A DNA stretch of 64,000 nucleotides from DATLZU01 sp051293835 (GCA_051293835.1 JBPKMA010000012.1:1-64000), one strand, 5' to 3'; numbered from the stretch's first letter, positions 35,664 to 44,784 are shown. Notes: generated by a model not told the origin, from the sequence alone. Numbers and translations are program-made.

Positions 35664-36305
35664 ATGGTAAGCCCGATGGTGTTGGCCGGACTGGTCGTCG
35701 CAGTGCTGTTCTTCGGGCTGATCGTAGGGGACTGGTGGTTGTTTTTAAGCCTGTCGCCAGATGCCAGTCGTTACGGTTGCGGGATCGCCCACGGCCAGGA
35801 CAGGCTGAACGGCACGAACTTCCTGCGGCTGCAAGAGCGCTTTGACCGTAACGGCATGCTCGCCCTCCCGCACGGCGTCGCCCGCTTATTCCCGGAGGAA
35901 CGGCGCCTGACATTCCGCTCTCAGTGCCCTCTGTTCTCGCTGCGGTTTCGGACCGCCTGGCCGCTGAAGGGTACCATCGACGTGATTCCCGACGGTGAGA
36001 GCATCTGCTTGGTATACACGAAGCGGATTCCTTGGTCATCAGCGATTCTCACACTGTTGTGGTTTGGGGTTGTCGGGCTGGGGACAATCGGGTTCCTGAT
36101 TGCCTACCTCGTGGAAGGCGGCGCGGCGTCCCTCAGCGGGCTCTTGATGGGGTTGGGCATCACAGGGTTAGGCCTACTAGTGGTCGCCTTCGGCCTGGTC
36201 ACCGTGGCGTTCGCCTATCGATTAGAGGATAGTCGCCTGACCGAGCTGTACTGGGAACTGCGCACGGCCCTGGAAGAGCCGCCCGGCCGGGCCGTTACAT
36301 CCTGA
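35664..36305 (+). CDS. Membrane protein, hypothetical
   Basis: The protein has 213 residues. A first membrane helix lies at the N-terminus (VLAGLVVAVLFFGLIVG) and two more near 125-147 and 155-182 (GLLMGLGITGLGLLVV). Between them is a soluble beta-rich part of about 100 residues with RYGCGIAHGQDRL. I know no family for it. It overlaps the convergent 36295 gene by 11 bp. Confidence 0.65.
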   Translation: MVSPMVLAGLVVAVLFFGLIVGDWWLFLSLSPDASRYGCGIAHGQDRLNGTNFLRLQERFDRNGMLALPHGVARLFPEERRLTFRSQCPLFSLRFRTAWPLKGTIDVIPDGESICLVYTKRIPWSSAILTLLWFGVVGLGTIGFLIAYLVEGGAASLSGLLMGLGITGLGLLVVAFGLVTVAFAYRLEDSRLTELYWELRTALEEPPGRAVTS

Positions 36306-36648
36306 AGGCGTCCAGGAACCGGTCATATTCCTTCGGCAGGTCAAGCGCCTGCCGCGATCTGGCCAACCCGGCGATGATACCGCGATGTTTTTGATTGAGA
36401 CCGGCCGCGGTGAACGCTTCCACATACCGGGCCCATCGCAACTCGGGGTCGGCCACAACGCGCTCCCGTTCCTCGGGCGGCAAGGCCTTGAGAGTCGTTG
36501 CGAGCTGAAGAACGGCTTTTTCGACGCTATGATAGGGAGGGGCCAGCTTCAACTTCGCGTAAAACGTCTCCAAGTGCCGTCGAAACTCGTCACGGAGTTG
36601 CGCGAGGGAATCGGGAGCACGTGGCACAGGATCAGTCGTTTTAGGCAT
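36295..36648 (-). CDS. Small hypothetical protein (helical)
   Basis: The protein has 117 residues from the ATG at 36648. It reads as a run of helices (LAQLRDEFRRHLETFYAKL, VLQLATTLKALPPEERERVV, DLPKEYDRFLDAF) and has no membrane segment or signal. The frame continues upstream to 36774 but that part overlaps the next gene's leader and lacks coding character. I do not recognise the family. Confidence 0.55.
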   Translation of the reverse strand: MPKTTDPVPRAPDSLAQLRDEFRRHLETFYAKLKLAPPYHSVEKAVLQLATTLKALPPEERERVVADPELRWARYVEAFTAAGLNQKHRGIIAGLARSRQALDLPKEYDRFLDAFRM

Positions 36649-36754
36649 GAAAGATCGGTGATCGATTGCTTGACTAAGAATAGAATATAGCGGCGTATAC
36701 CGGGCAAGCAAGGGGCACGATAGGGTGGACTCTTTGTCGAAAGGAGAGACGAGC

Positions 36755-37234
36755 ATGAAAGTAGTGAGCGGCATCGCGTTGTCGGTAGTAATGGCGGCGG
36801 TCCTCGCAGGCTGCGGCTTCCATCACCAACCGATGGGATACGCCGGTGGCGGGTATGGATGGGAGAAAGCGGCCAAGGACATGACCGCTCTCGTCGACAA
36901 GACGATCCAGGATCCGGCCAAGGCCAAGCAAGTGAACGAGCTTTTAGGCCAGATCATGGGCGAGCTCAGGCATTCGACCGAGCAAAGTCGGCAGTATCAC
37001 CAAAAGCTCTACGAGCTCAATGCCAACTATGAGGCCTCCCCTGAGGACTTCACGAAAATCCTCGACGACCTGAACAACCACCGCATGCGGTCAGCGTCCA
37101 AGATCCTCGGCCTGCGCTTCAAGATAAAGGACATTTTGACAGCGCAAGAATGGAAGGCGCTCTCCGATGCGATGACAGCGTATCGCAGCCGCTACCGACA
37201 CGGAGACGAGATGGGACCCAAAGCCGGGAACTGA
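36755..37234 (+). CDS. Spy/CpxP-like periplasmic lipoprotein
   Basis: The protein has 159 residues. The lipobox VLAGCG places the lipid cysteine near residue 20. The mature part is helical and contains VNELLGQIMGELRHS and a C-terminal ILTAQEWKALSDAM, a variant of the LTxxQ motif of Spy/CpxP chaperones. AAGGAGAG precedes the ATG at 36755. A role as periplasmic chaperone or metal-responsive protein is inference from the LTxxQ-like motif only. Confidence 0.7.
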   Translation: MKVVSGIALSVVMAAVLAGCGFHHQPMGYAGGGYGWEKAAKDMTALVDKTIQDPAKAKQVNELLGQIMGELRHSTEQSRQYHQKLYELNANYEASPEDFTKILDDLNNHRMRSASKILGLRFKIKDILTAQEWKALSDAMTAYRSRYRHGDEMGPKAGN

Positions 37235-37266
37235 AGCAAACGCCGCGCATCTCGCAATTCGACGGA

Positions 37267-37878
37267 TCACAGGCCCAGACCGGCGGCCGAGGGAGTATAG
37301 TTTAGACAGAGCAACTCGGCCGCCCCTTCCGTAAGCCGCAACGCCGTCAGCGAGGCGTGGTCGATCCGCGCCCGGCGCAGACTGACGAAGTCTAGATAGA
37401 GGTAATGCGCCAGAACCGAGCGGATGACGTCAGCGTGCGACACGAACAAGAACGGCCCACCGGTTCCGTTGCGGCAAACTGCCTCGACAGCCGCCACGGC
37501 ACGGTCTTGAACCTCGGCCAATGTTTCACCGCCCGGCGGCCTGGCTTCGCGCGGTTTGGCGTAATAGTCATTTTTTATCGGATCGTCAGCCAGGTCTTTC
37601 CAGAACCTTCCCGCCCAATCGCCGACCACAACTTCCGATAGACCGGGCAGCAGAGTCACGCGAGCGCCCAAGACCGAAGCCAGAACCTCCGCGGTTTGGA
37701 CCGCCCGCGCGACAGGGCTTGAATAAATAGTCTGAATGCCGCACCCCTTTAGGCAAGCGGCGAGTTGATGCGCCTGGGCCGCGCCGTGAGGGTTCAGCGG
37801 TATCGGCCGGTCGCCCATGATCTGACCGCTGCGATTCCAGTCTGTTTCGCCATGACGAACAAGCAGAATGATCGACAT
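37267..37878 (-). CDS. Histidine phosphatase family protein (CobC/PGM-like)
   Basis: The protein has 203 residues. The phosphohistidine motif is VRHGETDWNRSGQIMGD (about 7-23), the ARAVQTAEVL block is near 58 and the second histidine lies in FLFVSHADVIRSVL (about 140-153). Members include alpha-ribazole phosphatase (CobC) and cofactor-dependent phosphoglycerate mutase. Its length and text differ from the gpmA at 3064 and I cannot choose a substrate. It is transcribed with, or downstream of, the propeller gene. Confidence 0.85.
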   Translation of the reverse strand: MSIILLVRHGETDWNRSGQIMGDRPIPLNPHGAAQAHQLAACLKGCGIQTIYSSPVARAVQTAEVLASVLGARVTLLPGLSEVVVGDWAGRFWKDLADDPIKNDYYAKPREARPPGGETLAEVQDRAVAAVEAVCRNGTGGPFLFVSHADVIRSVLAHYLYLDFVSLRRARIDHASLTALRLTEGAAELLCLNYTPSAAGLGL

Positions 37879-37894
37879 ATTCTCCCCTCACCGT

Positions 37895-38935
37895 TCAGCT
37901 CAGAGCGGCAGCCCGAGCCGCCGGGACTTCGGTCAACGGGACACGGAACCAGGCCTCGCCGCCGTCGGTCGAACGATAGAGCCCACTCCCGTTGGTCCCC
38001 ACGAAAAGAAGATTCGGATCACGCGGGCTCAGCACGATCGTGCGGATATTGAGTGTCTCGAGCCCGGTGTTCATGGCCCGCCAACTCGCGCCGGCATCGT
38101 GGCTCTTGAAGACGCCGGCACGTCCTCCCACGTACAGCACGTTGTGATCGGTCGGGTGGATCAGCATGGTACTGATGAACTGATCCGGAAGGGACCGGCC
38201 GATCCGTTCCCAGGCGTCGCCGCCGTTCGTTGTCTTGAAGAGCCCGTTGGTGGTCCCGGCGTAGACCGTCTCGGGTGCCATCGGATCCACAACAAGGATA
38301 TTCACGCCGAGCGACATCGACGCCATGAGTTCTTCTTCCGGGATCAGCCCATTGTTGATCTTATGCCACGAGAGCCCGCCGTCACGGGTCCGATAGACTC
38401 CTCCCGTCGTGCCCGCATACAGCACCTGCGGATTCCGGGGATTTATGGCGATGGTCACGACGATGTGAACTTCCTTCATTCCATTCATACGCTCTTCCCA
38501 CTCTCTGCCGCCGTCTCTGGTGTAGAACACACCCACCGTCGTGGCCGCGTAGACAATTTCGGTGTTGGTCGGGTGAAACACAAACTGGTTGACATAGGAG
38601 ACATGCTCTTTGAGGCCGACATTGTGCGGGAGCCAATGCTGGCCCCCGTCTGGACTCTTGTAGACCGCGTCCCCCATCGTGCCAGCATAGACGATAGCTG
38701 GAAGTTGCGGATCGACGGCGACAACCGTAACCCGTCTGGCGCTAAAGTCGGGGAACTTCTCCCAGGTCGCCCCCCCGTCGCGGGTTTTGTACACCGCTTC
38801 GTTCGTGGCGACATAGATGATGTTCGGATTCGTTGGATGCAAAGCCACGGAGACCACCGCATCCCTTTGTTTCCCGCAGGCGGAGAGGGCAAGCCACGCG
38901 ACCGTAAGCAGCACAGGCAGCCTCGCGAGAATCAT
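37895..38935 (-). CDS. Beta-propeller lipoprotein (BNR/YCF48-like repeats)
   Basis: The protein has 346 residues. It has a signal peptide with lipobox (LALSAC, cysteine near 20). Seven repeats of about 45 residues carry the Asp-box-like text TRDGGxxW (for example YKTRDGGATWEKF, YRTRDGGLSWHKI, TTNGGDAWERI), and each starts with NPNIIYVAT-like strands. This is a sialidase/photosynthesis-factor-type propeller, likely facing the periplasm. I start at the ATG at 38935, since the upstream frame to 38986 adds nothing coherent. No catalytic site is visible, so a binding or assembly role is more likely. Confidence 0.85.
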   Translation of the reverse strand: MILARLPVLLTVAWLALSACGKQRDAVVSVALHPTNPNIIYVATNEAVYKTRDGGATWEKFPDFSARRVTVVAVDPQLPAIVYAGTMGDAVYKSPDGGQHWLPHNVGLKEHVSYVNQFVFHPTNTEIVYAATTVGVFYTRDGGREWEERMNGMKEVHIVVTIAINPRNPQVLYAGTTGGVYRTRDGGLSWHKINNGLIPEEELMASMSLGVNILVVDPMAPETVYAGTTNGLFKTTNGGDAWERIGRSLPDQFISTMLIHPTDHNVLYVGGRAGVFKSHDAGASWRAMNTGLETLNIRTIVLSPRDPNLLFVGTNGSGLYRSTDGGEAWFRVPLTEVPAARAAALS

Positions 38936-39024
38936 CGGGGAAAGGGATTCGCTATGCTGCTGGATGGACAAGCTGAGGCACCACACGCTGGTTGATTCCT
39001 CTCACCGGCTCCGCAAGGTAGACC

Positions 39025-39168
39025 TTACAGGATCCCGAACGACTCCGCCAGCCGAATATCGATCCAGCGGGTATGACGGCCTTCGGAGAACATCTGCAAG
39101 TAATGGATCCGCGCCCGCATCTTCCTCGACTCCCCATGTTCACGGCGCCCAAAGCGCTTTTTCAACAT
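39025..39168 (-). CDS. Very small hypothetical protein (47 aa)
   Basis: A short minus-strand frame runs from ATG (39168) to TAA (39025). It begins MLKKRFGRREHGES and ends TRWIDIRLAESFGIL, a normal-looking basic then amphipathic protein. It lies in the gap between the propeller gene and tRNA-Val. No Shine-Dalgarno sequence is obvious and no family is recognised, so it may be chance. Confidence 0.35.
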   Translation of the reverse strand: MLKKRFGRREHGESRKMRARIHYLQMFSEGRHTRWIDIRLAESFGIL

Positions 39169-39262
39169 CTTGCCAATCGTACCGGCAGACTCGAGTCAAG
39201 GAGCTCGATCCGGCACAGGGCAAGGAAGGGGCGAGAAGTCTCGCGGCCTTTGAGCGGCACGA

Positions 39263-39292
39263 TTGAACCGGATCCAATAGCCATGCTAGACT
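39263..39292 (+). promoter_or_regulatory. Candidate promoter of tRNA-Val
   Basis: TTGAAC (39263-39268) and TAGACT (39287-39292) are 18 bases apart and lie just before the tRNA-Val gene at 39304. Position and pattern agree. Confidence 0.5.
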
Positions 39293-39303
39293 GATTCGTA
39301 GGT

Positions 39304-39378
39304 GGGCGATTAGCTCAGTGGGAGAGCGCTTCCCTCACACGGAAGAGGCCACTGGTTCGATACCAGTATCGCCCACCA
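39304..39378 (+). tRNA. tRNA-Val (CAC)
   Basis: The acceptor arms GGGCGAT and ATCGCCC pair over seven bases and the CCA end is encoded (39376-39378). The anticodon stem CTTCC/GGAAG holds the loop CTCACAC, giving anticodon CAC for valine. The T-arm carries GGTTCGATACC. Confidence 0.93.
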
Positions 39379-39532
39379 TACGTACGTTGCGTGCTCCGCC
39401 CGCTCTCAACGCCTCATCTTCATATCACAATTGGGGCGGGCGGATAGAGTCTTCACCCCAACCCCAGCGAACTCCCATCTTTTTTGGTCCCCCTCCTCAC
39501 AGTCGCCGAGGCAGCGCAATCGGGTCAAAACC

Positions 39533-39561
39533 TGGACAGAAGCCCACTCGTAGGCTACACT
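39533..39561 (+). promoter_or_regulatory. Candidate sigma-70 promoter before the small lipoprotein
   Basis: TGGACA (39533-39538) and TACACT (39556-39561) are 17 bases apart, upstream of the gene at 39605. Confidence 0.45.
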
Positions 39562-39604
39562 TCGCGGTGTAGATGCAACTGTAATAAATAACGGGAGGTG
39601 TGGT

Positions 39605-39949
39605 ATGCGGCAAGCACGAGTTCTTGTCGGAGCAGCTTGCGTGGCGACAGCAGCGTTAAGCTTCGGGGGCTGCGCCAGCACGAGCACGGAAAGCTATACT
39701 CCACCAATGAGTATTTACGGGGCAATGGACAGTACGTCCCTCGTTTACACGAACCCAATGGCCGCTTCGCCTATCAACGACCATCCGCTCCGTTGGGTCG
39801 CGTTTCTCCTGCACCCCGTGGGGGTGGTAACCGACTACGGGATCAACCGGCCGGTGTACGGTCTCTCTTCTCTCAATCCCAATTTGCACGGGTACACGAG
39901 CGAAGACGCGATGCTTGATGCCCAGCGGTATCGGTTAGGAACCCCGTAA
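39605..39949 (+). CDS. Small lipoprotein, hypothetical
   Basis: This 114-residue protein has a signal peptide and lipobox (SFGGCA, cysteine near 23). The mature part contains MDSTSLVYTNPM, INDHPLRWVAFLLHPVGVVTDY and INRPVYGLSS, short conserved-looking blocks, and ends RYRLGTP. GGGAGGTG lies seven bases before the ATG. Location is the periplasmic side of a membrane. I know no function. Confidence 0.72.
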   Translation: MRQARVLVGAACVATAALSFGGCASTSTESYTPPMSIYGAMDSTSLVYTNPMAASPINDHPLRWVAFLLHPVGVVTDYGINRPVYGLSSLNPNLHGYTSEDAMLDAQRYRLGTP

Positions 39950-40065
39950 TCCGGAGACAGGCAGTGGCCCTTCGCCTCCATACCACGCTTCCCTCTTGCC
40001 TTTGCCTGTAGCAGTATTTTAGGGTTCTAGGGGCGCCGGACGCTCGGCCGCCCCCTGGACTCCCG

Positions 40066-41217
40066 ATGAAGCCTTCTCCGGAGCGACACCGCTTCTTCTT
40101 GATGCTCGGCTTGGCCGTCGCAGCGCTCGCCGTCGCTTGTGCCACGGAGGGGCCTCCGTCGCACCTTCCCCCTTCGGCCAGCGACCTCATCCTCTTGAAG
40201 TCAGCCGCGCTATGCGACGACAAGCCGACGTTTCTCCAACGGCACAGTTCGGTTTCCATCCGGCGCCAACCCTGGGGCAGCGGACAGGAACTGAGCATTT
40301 CGGCTGAGCATAGCGCATCCAAGGCCGAAGAATCCTATTTTTTCGACGAGGATGGCATCCTTGTCGGTGCGCTTTTTACCTATCCCGCCGGATTGGACCT
40401 GGCGCCCTATCCCGTCTTGCGTCGGACCCTCTCGCAGCTCAAGCCTTCGCTGGAGTTCTACCTCAACGTCGCCCAGCTGGCGAATCGGGCCGATATGCAA
40501 TCCAGCGCCCTCTACGAAACGGGAGACGAGAAAACGACCACTCAATATTTGGTTCTGGGAGATCGCGACCGCCCGACATTGCTCCAGGCATCGTTTTCGG
40601 TCGATCCCTATGTCAGACTGTTTTCTCCCTATCGGAGAGAATTTCTCGATCGCCTTCGCAGTCCGTTCGGAAGCTCGCAGGACCAGCGCATCGACAGTCA
40701 GGGCGCCGAAGACAAGGAGCCCTTCGCGTCGCTTCAGCAATTCGCACGCGGGCAGACAGCCCAACTGGCCTATTGCGGTCCACAGAACTACGACATCGCA
40801 GCCGATGCTTACCAGAAAGCCATTGCGAGCGGGTTTTCCAATAAGGTCTGGTTAGCAGAAGCCCATCATCGCCTGGGTATAGCCTGGGAAAAGAAGGGAG
40901 ACTTAGAGAAAGCCAAAATCGAAATGCTGCAGTCCCTTGCGATCAGGCCTAATACACCGGACGTGCTGAATAACCTCGGGACGGTGTACGCCAAACTGGG
41001 AGACAGGGAAAACGCTCTCGCTTCCTTCGAAAAAGCAGTGACGTTGCGGCCCAACTACGCCATTGCCCGCTACAACCTGGCGGAAGCCTATGAATCCGTC
41101 AACCCGAAACGAGCTATTTCCGAATACGAAACTTACCTGGCGCTCGTCCAAGGCATTCCCGAAGAAGCCGACCGAGCAAACATGGCCCGACAAAAACTGA
41201 AGGCCCTGCGCCGCTAG
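40066..41217 (+). CDS. TPR-repeat lipoprotein
   Basis: The protein has 383 residues. A signal peptide with lipobox (LAVACAT) ends near 26. The middle (about 60-240) is a unique domain with EESYFFDEDGILVGALFTYP and LSQLKPSLEFYL. The C-terminal part (about 245-370) carries at least three TPR units, for example AHHRLGIAWEKKGDLEKA and VLNNLGTVYAKLGDRENALA. TPR domains hold proteins together, so a periplasmic scaffold is possible. The partner is unknown. Confidence 0.75.
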   Translation: MKPSPERHRFFLMLGLAVAALAVACATEGPPSHLPPSASDLILLKSAALCDDKPTFLQRHSSVSIRRQPWGSGQELSISAEHSASKAEESYFFDEDGILVGALFTYPAGLDLAPYPVLRRTLSQLKPSLEFYLNVAQLANRADMQSSALYETGDEKTTTQYLVLGDRDRPTLLQASFSVDPYVRLFSPYRREFLDRLRSPFGSSQDQRIDSQGAEDKEPFASLQQFARGQTAQLAYCGPQNYDIAADAYQKAIASGFSNKVWLAEAHHRLGIAWEKKGDLEKAKIEMLQSLAIRPNTPDVLNNLGTVYAKLGDRENALASFEKAVTLRPNYAIARYNLAEAYESVNPKRAISEYETYLALVQGIPEEADRANMARQKLKALRR

Positions 41218-41231
41218 GAAGCTGGGGTCGG

Positions 41232-41278
41232 GCACCGCCACCCGGTGGGCGGTGCAAATCCTTCCGCGGCGAAGGATT
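41232..41278. terminator. Two tandem hairpins between convergent genes
   Basis: The first stem pairs 41232-41239 with 41248-41255 (8 bp, 8-base loop). The second pairs 41257-41264 with 41271-41278 (8 bp, 6-base loop). They lie between the TPR gene (+) and the DksA-type gene (-), so they can terminate both. Confidence 0.6.
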
Positions 41279-41296
41279 GTCCGTGGGATGGAAGAG

Positions 41297-41728
41297 TTAC
41301 CGGCGGATCTTCTCTTCTTCTTCTTGGAGGGTCTTACACGCGATGCAAAGGGTGGTAACAGGACGAGCTTTGAGCCGTTTGTAGGGGATTTCCTCTCCGC
41401 ACCGCTCGCAGATGCCATACGTGTTGGTGGCGAGGCGTCCGAGCGCGTCGTCGATTTTTTTCAGCAGCTTCCGCTCACGTTCCCTGATTCGCAGCGAAAA
41501 GTTCTGATCCACTTCCGCCGAGGCCTGATCACTGACGTCGGGAAAACTCTCTGCCTGGGCACGATTGGTCAGCACTTCCCCAGCCTCTTCCAAGATGGCG
41601 GCACGTTGTCGTTCAAGGTCGCGACGAATGTCCAGATACCGGCCGCCGGACGGGGATGGGGACGGCCGGGCAAGTTTGGTGCGGACCGAGGCTTTTGCTT
41701 TTGTCTTGGCTGACGGGCGAGACTTCAT
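41297..41728 (-). CDS. DksA/TraR-type zinc-finger transcription factor
   Basis: The protein has 143 residues. A basic N-terminal tail is followed by a coiled coil (about 35-95) and a C4 zinc finger with CERCG and CIAC (about 108-131). The order coiled coil then zinc finger is that of DksA-type regulators, which act in the RNA polymerase secondary channel, often with ppGpp. The coiled-coil tip reads SDQASAEVD rather than the DxxDxA of E. coli DksA exactly, so the regulatory mode is not certain. The length fits. Confidence 0.85.
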   Translation of the reverse strand: MKSRPSAKTKAKASVRTKLARPSPSPSGGRYLDIRRDLERQRAAILEEAGEVLTNRAQAESFPDVSDQASAEVDQNFSLRIRERERKLLKKIDDALGRLATNTYGICERCGEEIPYKRLKARPVTTLCIACKTLQEEEEKIRR

Positions 41729-41816
41729 CGTACAGGCCGATGAGCTTCAAGCTTCGGCTAAGCAAAAACTATACTGGCCAACAACCGAGGGGTCAATGAC
41801 CGCCAGGTACACGGTC

Positions 41817-42419
41817 TTACACCTCTCGTCTGCCTTCGATGGACTTCAGAAGCGTGACCTCGTCGGCATATTCGATATCCATTCCGACCGGAACCCCGTA
41901 GGCGATCCGTGAAACCCGTACGCCAAAGGGCTTCACCAACTTGGTAAGGTAGATCGCCGTCGCTTCTCCTTCGATGGTCGGGTTGGTAGCGAGTATCACT
42001 TCTTCGATTCCGCCCGCTTTGAGCCGGTCTACCAAGTCCTGCGCGCGGATGTCCGAAGGACCGACTCCGTCCAACGGCGAGAGAGAACCTAAGAGAACAT
42101 GATACAAGCCGCGATAGCCGCCGGCCCGCTCAATGGCGTACAGCGTGCTCGGTTCCTCCACCACAAGGATCGTGGCACGATCCCGTTTAGGATCCAAACA
42201 AAACTCGCACAATTCGCCTTCTGCAATATTCCGGCATTGACGGCAGAACGAAAGACCATCCTTGACGGCACGGATCGCGTCGGCCAACCGCAAGGCCTCC
42301 TCACGTTCGGCCTTGAGCAAATGAAAAGCCAAGCGCTGAGCGGTTTTCCGGCCGATGCCGGGCAGCTTCACCAGTTCTCCGATCAACCGCGCCAGCAATC
42401 CTTGTTGATCGACGCCCAT
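41817..42419 (-). CDS. recR: Recombination mediator protein RecR
   Basis: RecR works with RecO (and RecF) to load RecA on single-stranded DNA. The protein has 200 residues. It has a helix-hairpin-helix start (LVKLPGIGRKTAQRLAF, about 15-31), the zinc site CRQCRNIAEGELCEFC (about 57-72) and the Toprim domain (ILVVEEPSTLYAIE near 81, DLVDRLKAGGIEEVILATNP). It lies downstream of ebfC and dnaX, the usual dnaX-ebfC-recR order. Confidence 0.95.
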   Translation of the reverse strand: MGVDQQGLLARLIGELVKLPGIGRKTAQRLAFHLLKAEREEALRLADAIRAVKDGLSFCRQCRNIAEGELCEFCLDPKRDRATILVVEEPSTLYAIERAGGYRGLYHVLLGSLSPLDGVGPSDIRAQDLVDRLKAGGIEEVILATNPTIEGEATAIYLTKLVKPFGVRVSRIAYGVPVGMDIEYADEVTLLKSIEGRREV

Positions 42420-42499
42420 GCCGGACCGATGCTTGATGACGGAAGGTTTGACGAAGCGGAAGCGCCCTGAGCACTTTCCTTCTTCGCCGCACGACGTAT

Positions 42500-42823
42500 T
42501 CAGAACAAGCCGGGGATGCGTAAGCCGCCCGTCAGCGCTTTCATTTCCTCGGCCACCATGTCACGCGCCTTGCGCAGCGCGTCATTCGTCGCCGCAACAA
42601 TCAAATCCTGCAGCATCTCCACGTCGCCGGACTTGACGACTTCCGGATCGAGAGCGACATTGACGATTTGCATGGCGCCGTTGGCCGTCACTGTCACGAT
42701 CCCGCCACCGGCTGTGCCGGTCACGGTTTTCGCCGCCGCTTGTTCCTGGAGTTTGGCCATTTGCGCCTGCATGGCCTGGGCCTGCTTCACGAGGTTGGCC
42801 ATATTGCCGAAGAGATTCTTCAT
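42500..42823 (-). CDS. ebfC: Nucleoid-associated protein, YbaB/EbfC family
   Basis: The protein has 107 residues, normal for the family. It begins MKNLFGNMANLVKQAQAMQ and carries TGTAGGGIVTVTANGAMQI and VALDPEVVKSGDVEMLQDLI, the conserved core. EbfC binds DNA as a dimer and affects nucleoid structure. AGGAGG lies seven bases before the ATG at 42823. The ATG overlaps the dnaX TGA, so translation is coupled. The frame upstream belongs to dnaX in another phase. Confidence 0.93.
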   Translation of the reverse strand: MKNLFGNMANLVKQAQAMQAQMAKLQEQAAAKTVTGTAGGGIVTVTANGAMQIVNVALDPEVVKSGDVEMLQDLIVAATNDALRKARDMVAEEMKALTGGLRIPGLF

Positions 42824-44682
42824 GATCTGGCCTCCTGCGACGGGGACGAACGATGCGTTACCAGAGCCGCAGTCTGCCGGACCTCGATGAGGTCCCCACC
42901 AAACATCTCGAGAGCTTGTTTGACCAAGGGACGGGCACGGACGTGCTCGAACAGCGTCTGCCGTCGCTCCCGCTCTTTGGCTGCCCGCATCTCTGCCATG
43001 GTGGGTCCCGGCTGATCGCCGTCCCCCAACTCGACCACATGCAGACGGGCCGGCTGGCCCGAGAGCCGCTGGCACAGCTCGGTAATAACCCGCAGATTGT
43101 CTTCTCTCTCAATAAACGAGCGGGCTACCGTCTCCCCCTTGGCGAACCCAATTATGATCCGATCGCCTTCGATTCCGACGAAACGCCCTCTTTCGAGAAA
43201 CGAAGCAATGCCGGGATGCACGCTCGCGACTTCCTCTTGAAATTGTTCCCAATCGAGCTGAAGCGGAGGGACCGACACAATCACGGGCGCGGACGGCGCG
43301 GGTCTGCTCCCGACCGACGGCTTGTCGGCCGAAGTGAAGGTCGAGACAGAGCCTGGCGGGCGGCGACGGTCCTGAGCCAGGCTCGACAAGGCACGCGCAG
43401 CGCGCGGCAGAGTGGTGTCCGGTGCCTCGGGATCGGTCGAAACTGGGCGCCGGTCCGACGGAACTTTCGCCGCCGTCTCAGCGGACTGTGCGAATCGGTC
43501 CGCCTTACCGGACGCCAGCTGCTTTACCGGGAGAGCCGTCGCGGCTTGCTCGCGCCCGGACGTGACTGCCCCCTGTCCACCGGAGCCGAGCAGCTTCGTG
43601 GCCCGCACGGCGGCCACCTCCAGCACATACCGGGGGTGAGCACTCAGCCGCAAAGTATCCTCGGCTTGAGTCAGGATCCGAAACAATTCTTGTACCTGTT
43701 CCGGCGTGAACATCTTTGCGTCCGAGGCGAGTTGGCGAATGTCTTCCTCGGACGCCTCGATCAGCCCACGCAGGTCCTGCGGCGACGAGACCACCGACGC
43801 TACCAAAAGATTCCGCACGTATTCGATGAGATCGGCGCAATACGCGCGCAGGTCATGACCTTGATCAAGCAGACGATGGATCACTCGCAGTGCCGCCGGG
43901 CTGTCTTGCGCGATGACCGCCTCGATCATTGCACGGACATGTTCTTGCGGCACAGCCCCCAGCAGCACCTCCAAGTCGGCGTGCTTGATCGTTTTCCCGC
44001 CGAAGGCCACTGCCTGATCGAGCAAACTGAGCGCGTCCCGCATGCTGCCCGCGCTGGCCCGAGCCAGCGCGGCCAGGCTGCGATCTTCCACCGTAATGCC
44101 CTCTTGCATAGCCACACGGCGCAATCGCTCAATAATTTCAGTTCGGGGGATGCGTCGAAAGTTGTAATGTTGGCAACGCGAAAGGATGGTCGGCGGGATC
44201 TTATGAATTTCAGTGGTCGCAAAAATGAACACCACATGCGGCGGCGGTTCCTCCAGCGTCTTAAGCAGCGCGTTGAACGCGGAATTCGACAGCATGTGAA
44301 CTTCGTCGATAATGTAAATGCGATAGCTCCCGCGAAACGGCGTAAACTTGACGTTTTCCCGGATCTCGCGCACATCGTCGACGCTCGTGTTCGACGCGCC
44401 GTCGATCTCGATCACGTCCACCGAAGTCCCTTGCGCAATCTCGATGCAGTTCGGGCAGACGTTGCACGGTATGCCAGTCGGCCCCTGTTCGCAATTGAGT
44501 GCCTTGGCCAGAATCCGCGCGACGGAAGTCTTGCCCACGCCACGGGTGCCGGAAAACAGGAAAGCCTGCGCAATCCGTTTCGTCTTGATCGCGTTGACCA
44601 ACGTCCGGACGACATGCGGCTGTCCGACCACGTCCTCGAAGGTCGCGGGCCGATATTTTCTGGCGGAAACCTGATACTCCAA
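42820..44682 (-). CDS. dnaX: DNA polymerase III subunit gamma/tau
   Basis: The clamp-loader ATPase has 620 residues. The Walker A is GTRGVGKTSVARI (about 45-57), the zinc module CEQG...CNVCPNC (about 64-83), Walker B IYIIDEVHML (about 114-123) and the sensor SRC motif lies in TILSRCQHYNF (about 163-173). The C-terminal third is proline- and alanine-rich, then folded. The start is TTG at 44682, with GGAG eleven bases upstream, and I see no ATG that keeps the N-terminus. No slippery poly-A frame-shift site is evident to make gamma. The SRP RNA lies just upstream. Confidence 0.94.
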   Translation of the reverse strand: MEYQVSARKYRPATFEDVVGQPHVVRTLVNAIKTKRIAQAFLFSGTRGVGKTSVARILAKALNCEQGPTGIPCNVCPNCIEIAQGTSVDVIEIDGASNTSVDDVREIRENVKFTPFRGSYRIYIIDEVHMLSNSAFNALLKTLEEPPPHVVFIFATTEIHKIPPTILSRCQHYNFRRIPRTEIIERLRRVAMQEGITVEDRSLAALARASAGSMRDALSLLDQAVAFGGKTIKHADLEVLLGAVPQEHVRAMIEAVIAQDSPAALRVIHRLLDQGHDLRAYCADLIEYVRNLLVASVVSSPQDLRGLIEASEEDIRQLASDAKMFTPEQVQELFRILTQAEDTLRLSAHPRYVLEVAAVRATKLLGSGGQGAVTSGREQAATALPVKQLASGKADRFAQSAETAAKVPSDRRPVSTDPEAPDTTLPRAARALSSLAQDRRRPPGSVSTFTSADKPSVGSRPAPSAPVIVSVPPLQLDWEQFQEEVASVHPGIASFLERGRFVGIEGDRIIIGFAKGETVARSFIEREDNLRVITELCQRLSGQPARLHVVELGDGDQPGPTMAEMRAAKERERRQTLFEHVRARPLVKQALEMFGGDLIEVRQTAALVTHRSSPSQEARS

Positions 44683-44784
44683 TGTCTCGTAACTCCGAAT
44701 CAGGAACGATGAATGTGAAAATTATGAATTGAGCGGATTCGGGCAATTTTTTAAGAATTCAACATCCCTCGCTTCGAAGTTGAG

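Noticed and set aside
37868..38995. + strand frame of 375 codons opposite the propeller gene
   Set aside because: The minus-strand protein has clear TRDGGxxW repeats. The + frame is its shadow.
42853..44712. Long + strand frame of 619 codons opposite dnaX
   Set aside because: It is the mirror of dnaX, which has all clamp-loader motifs. The text is rich in R, H and L as expected for an antisense frame in GC-rich DNA.
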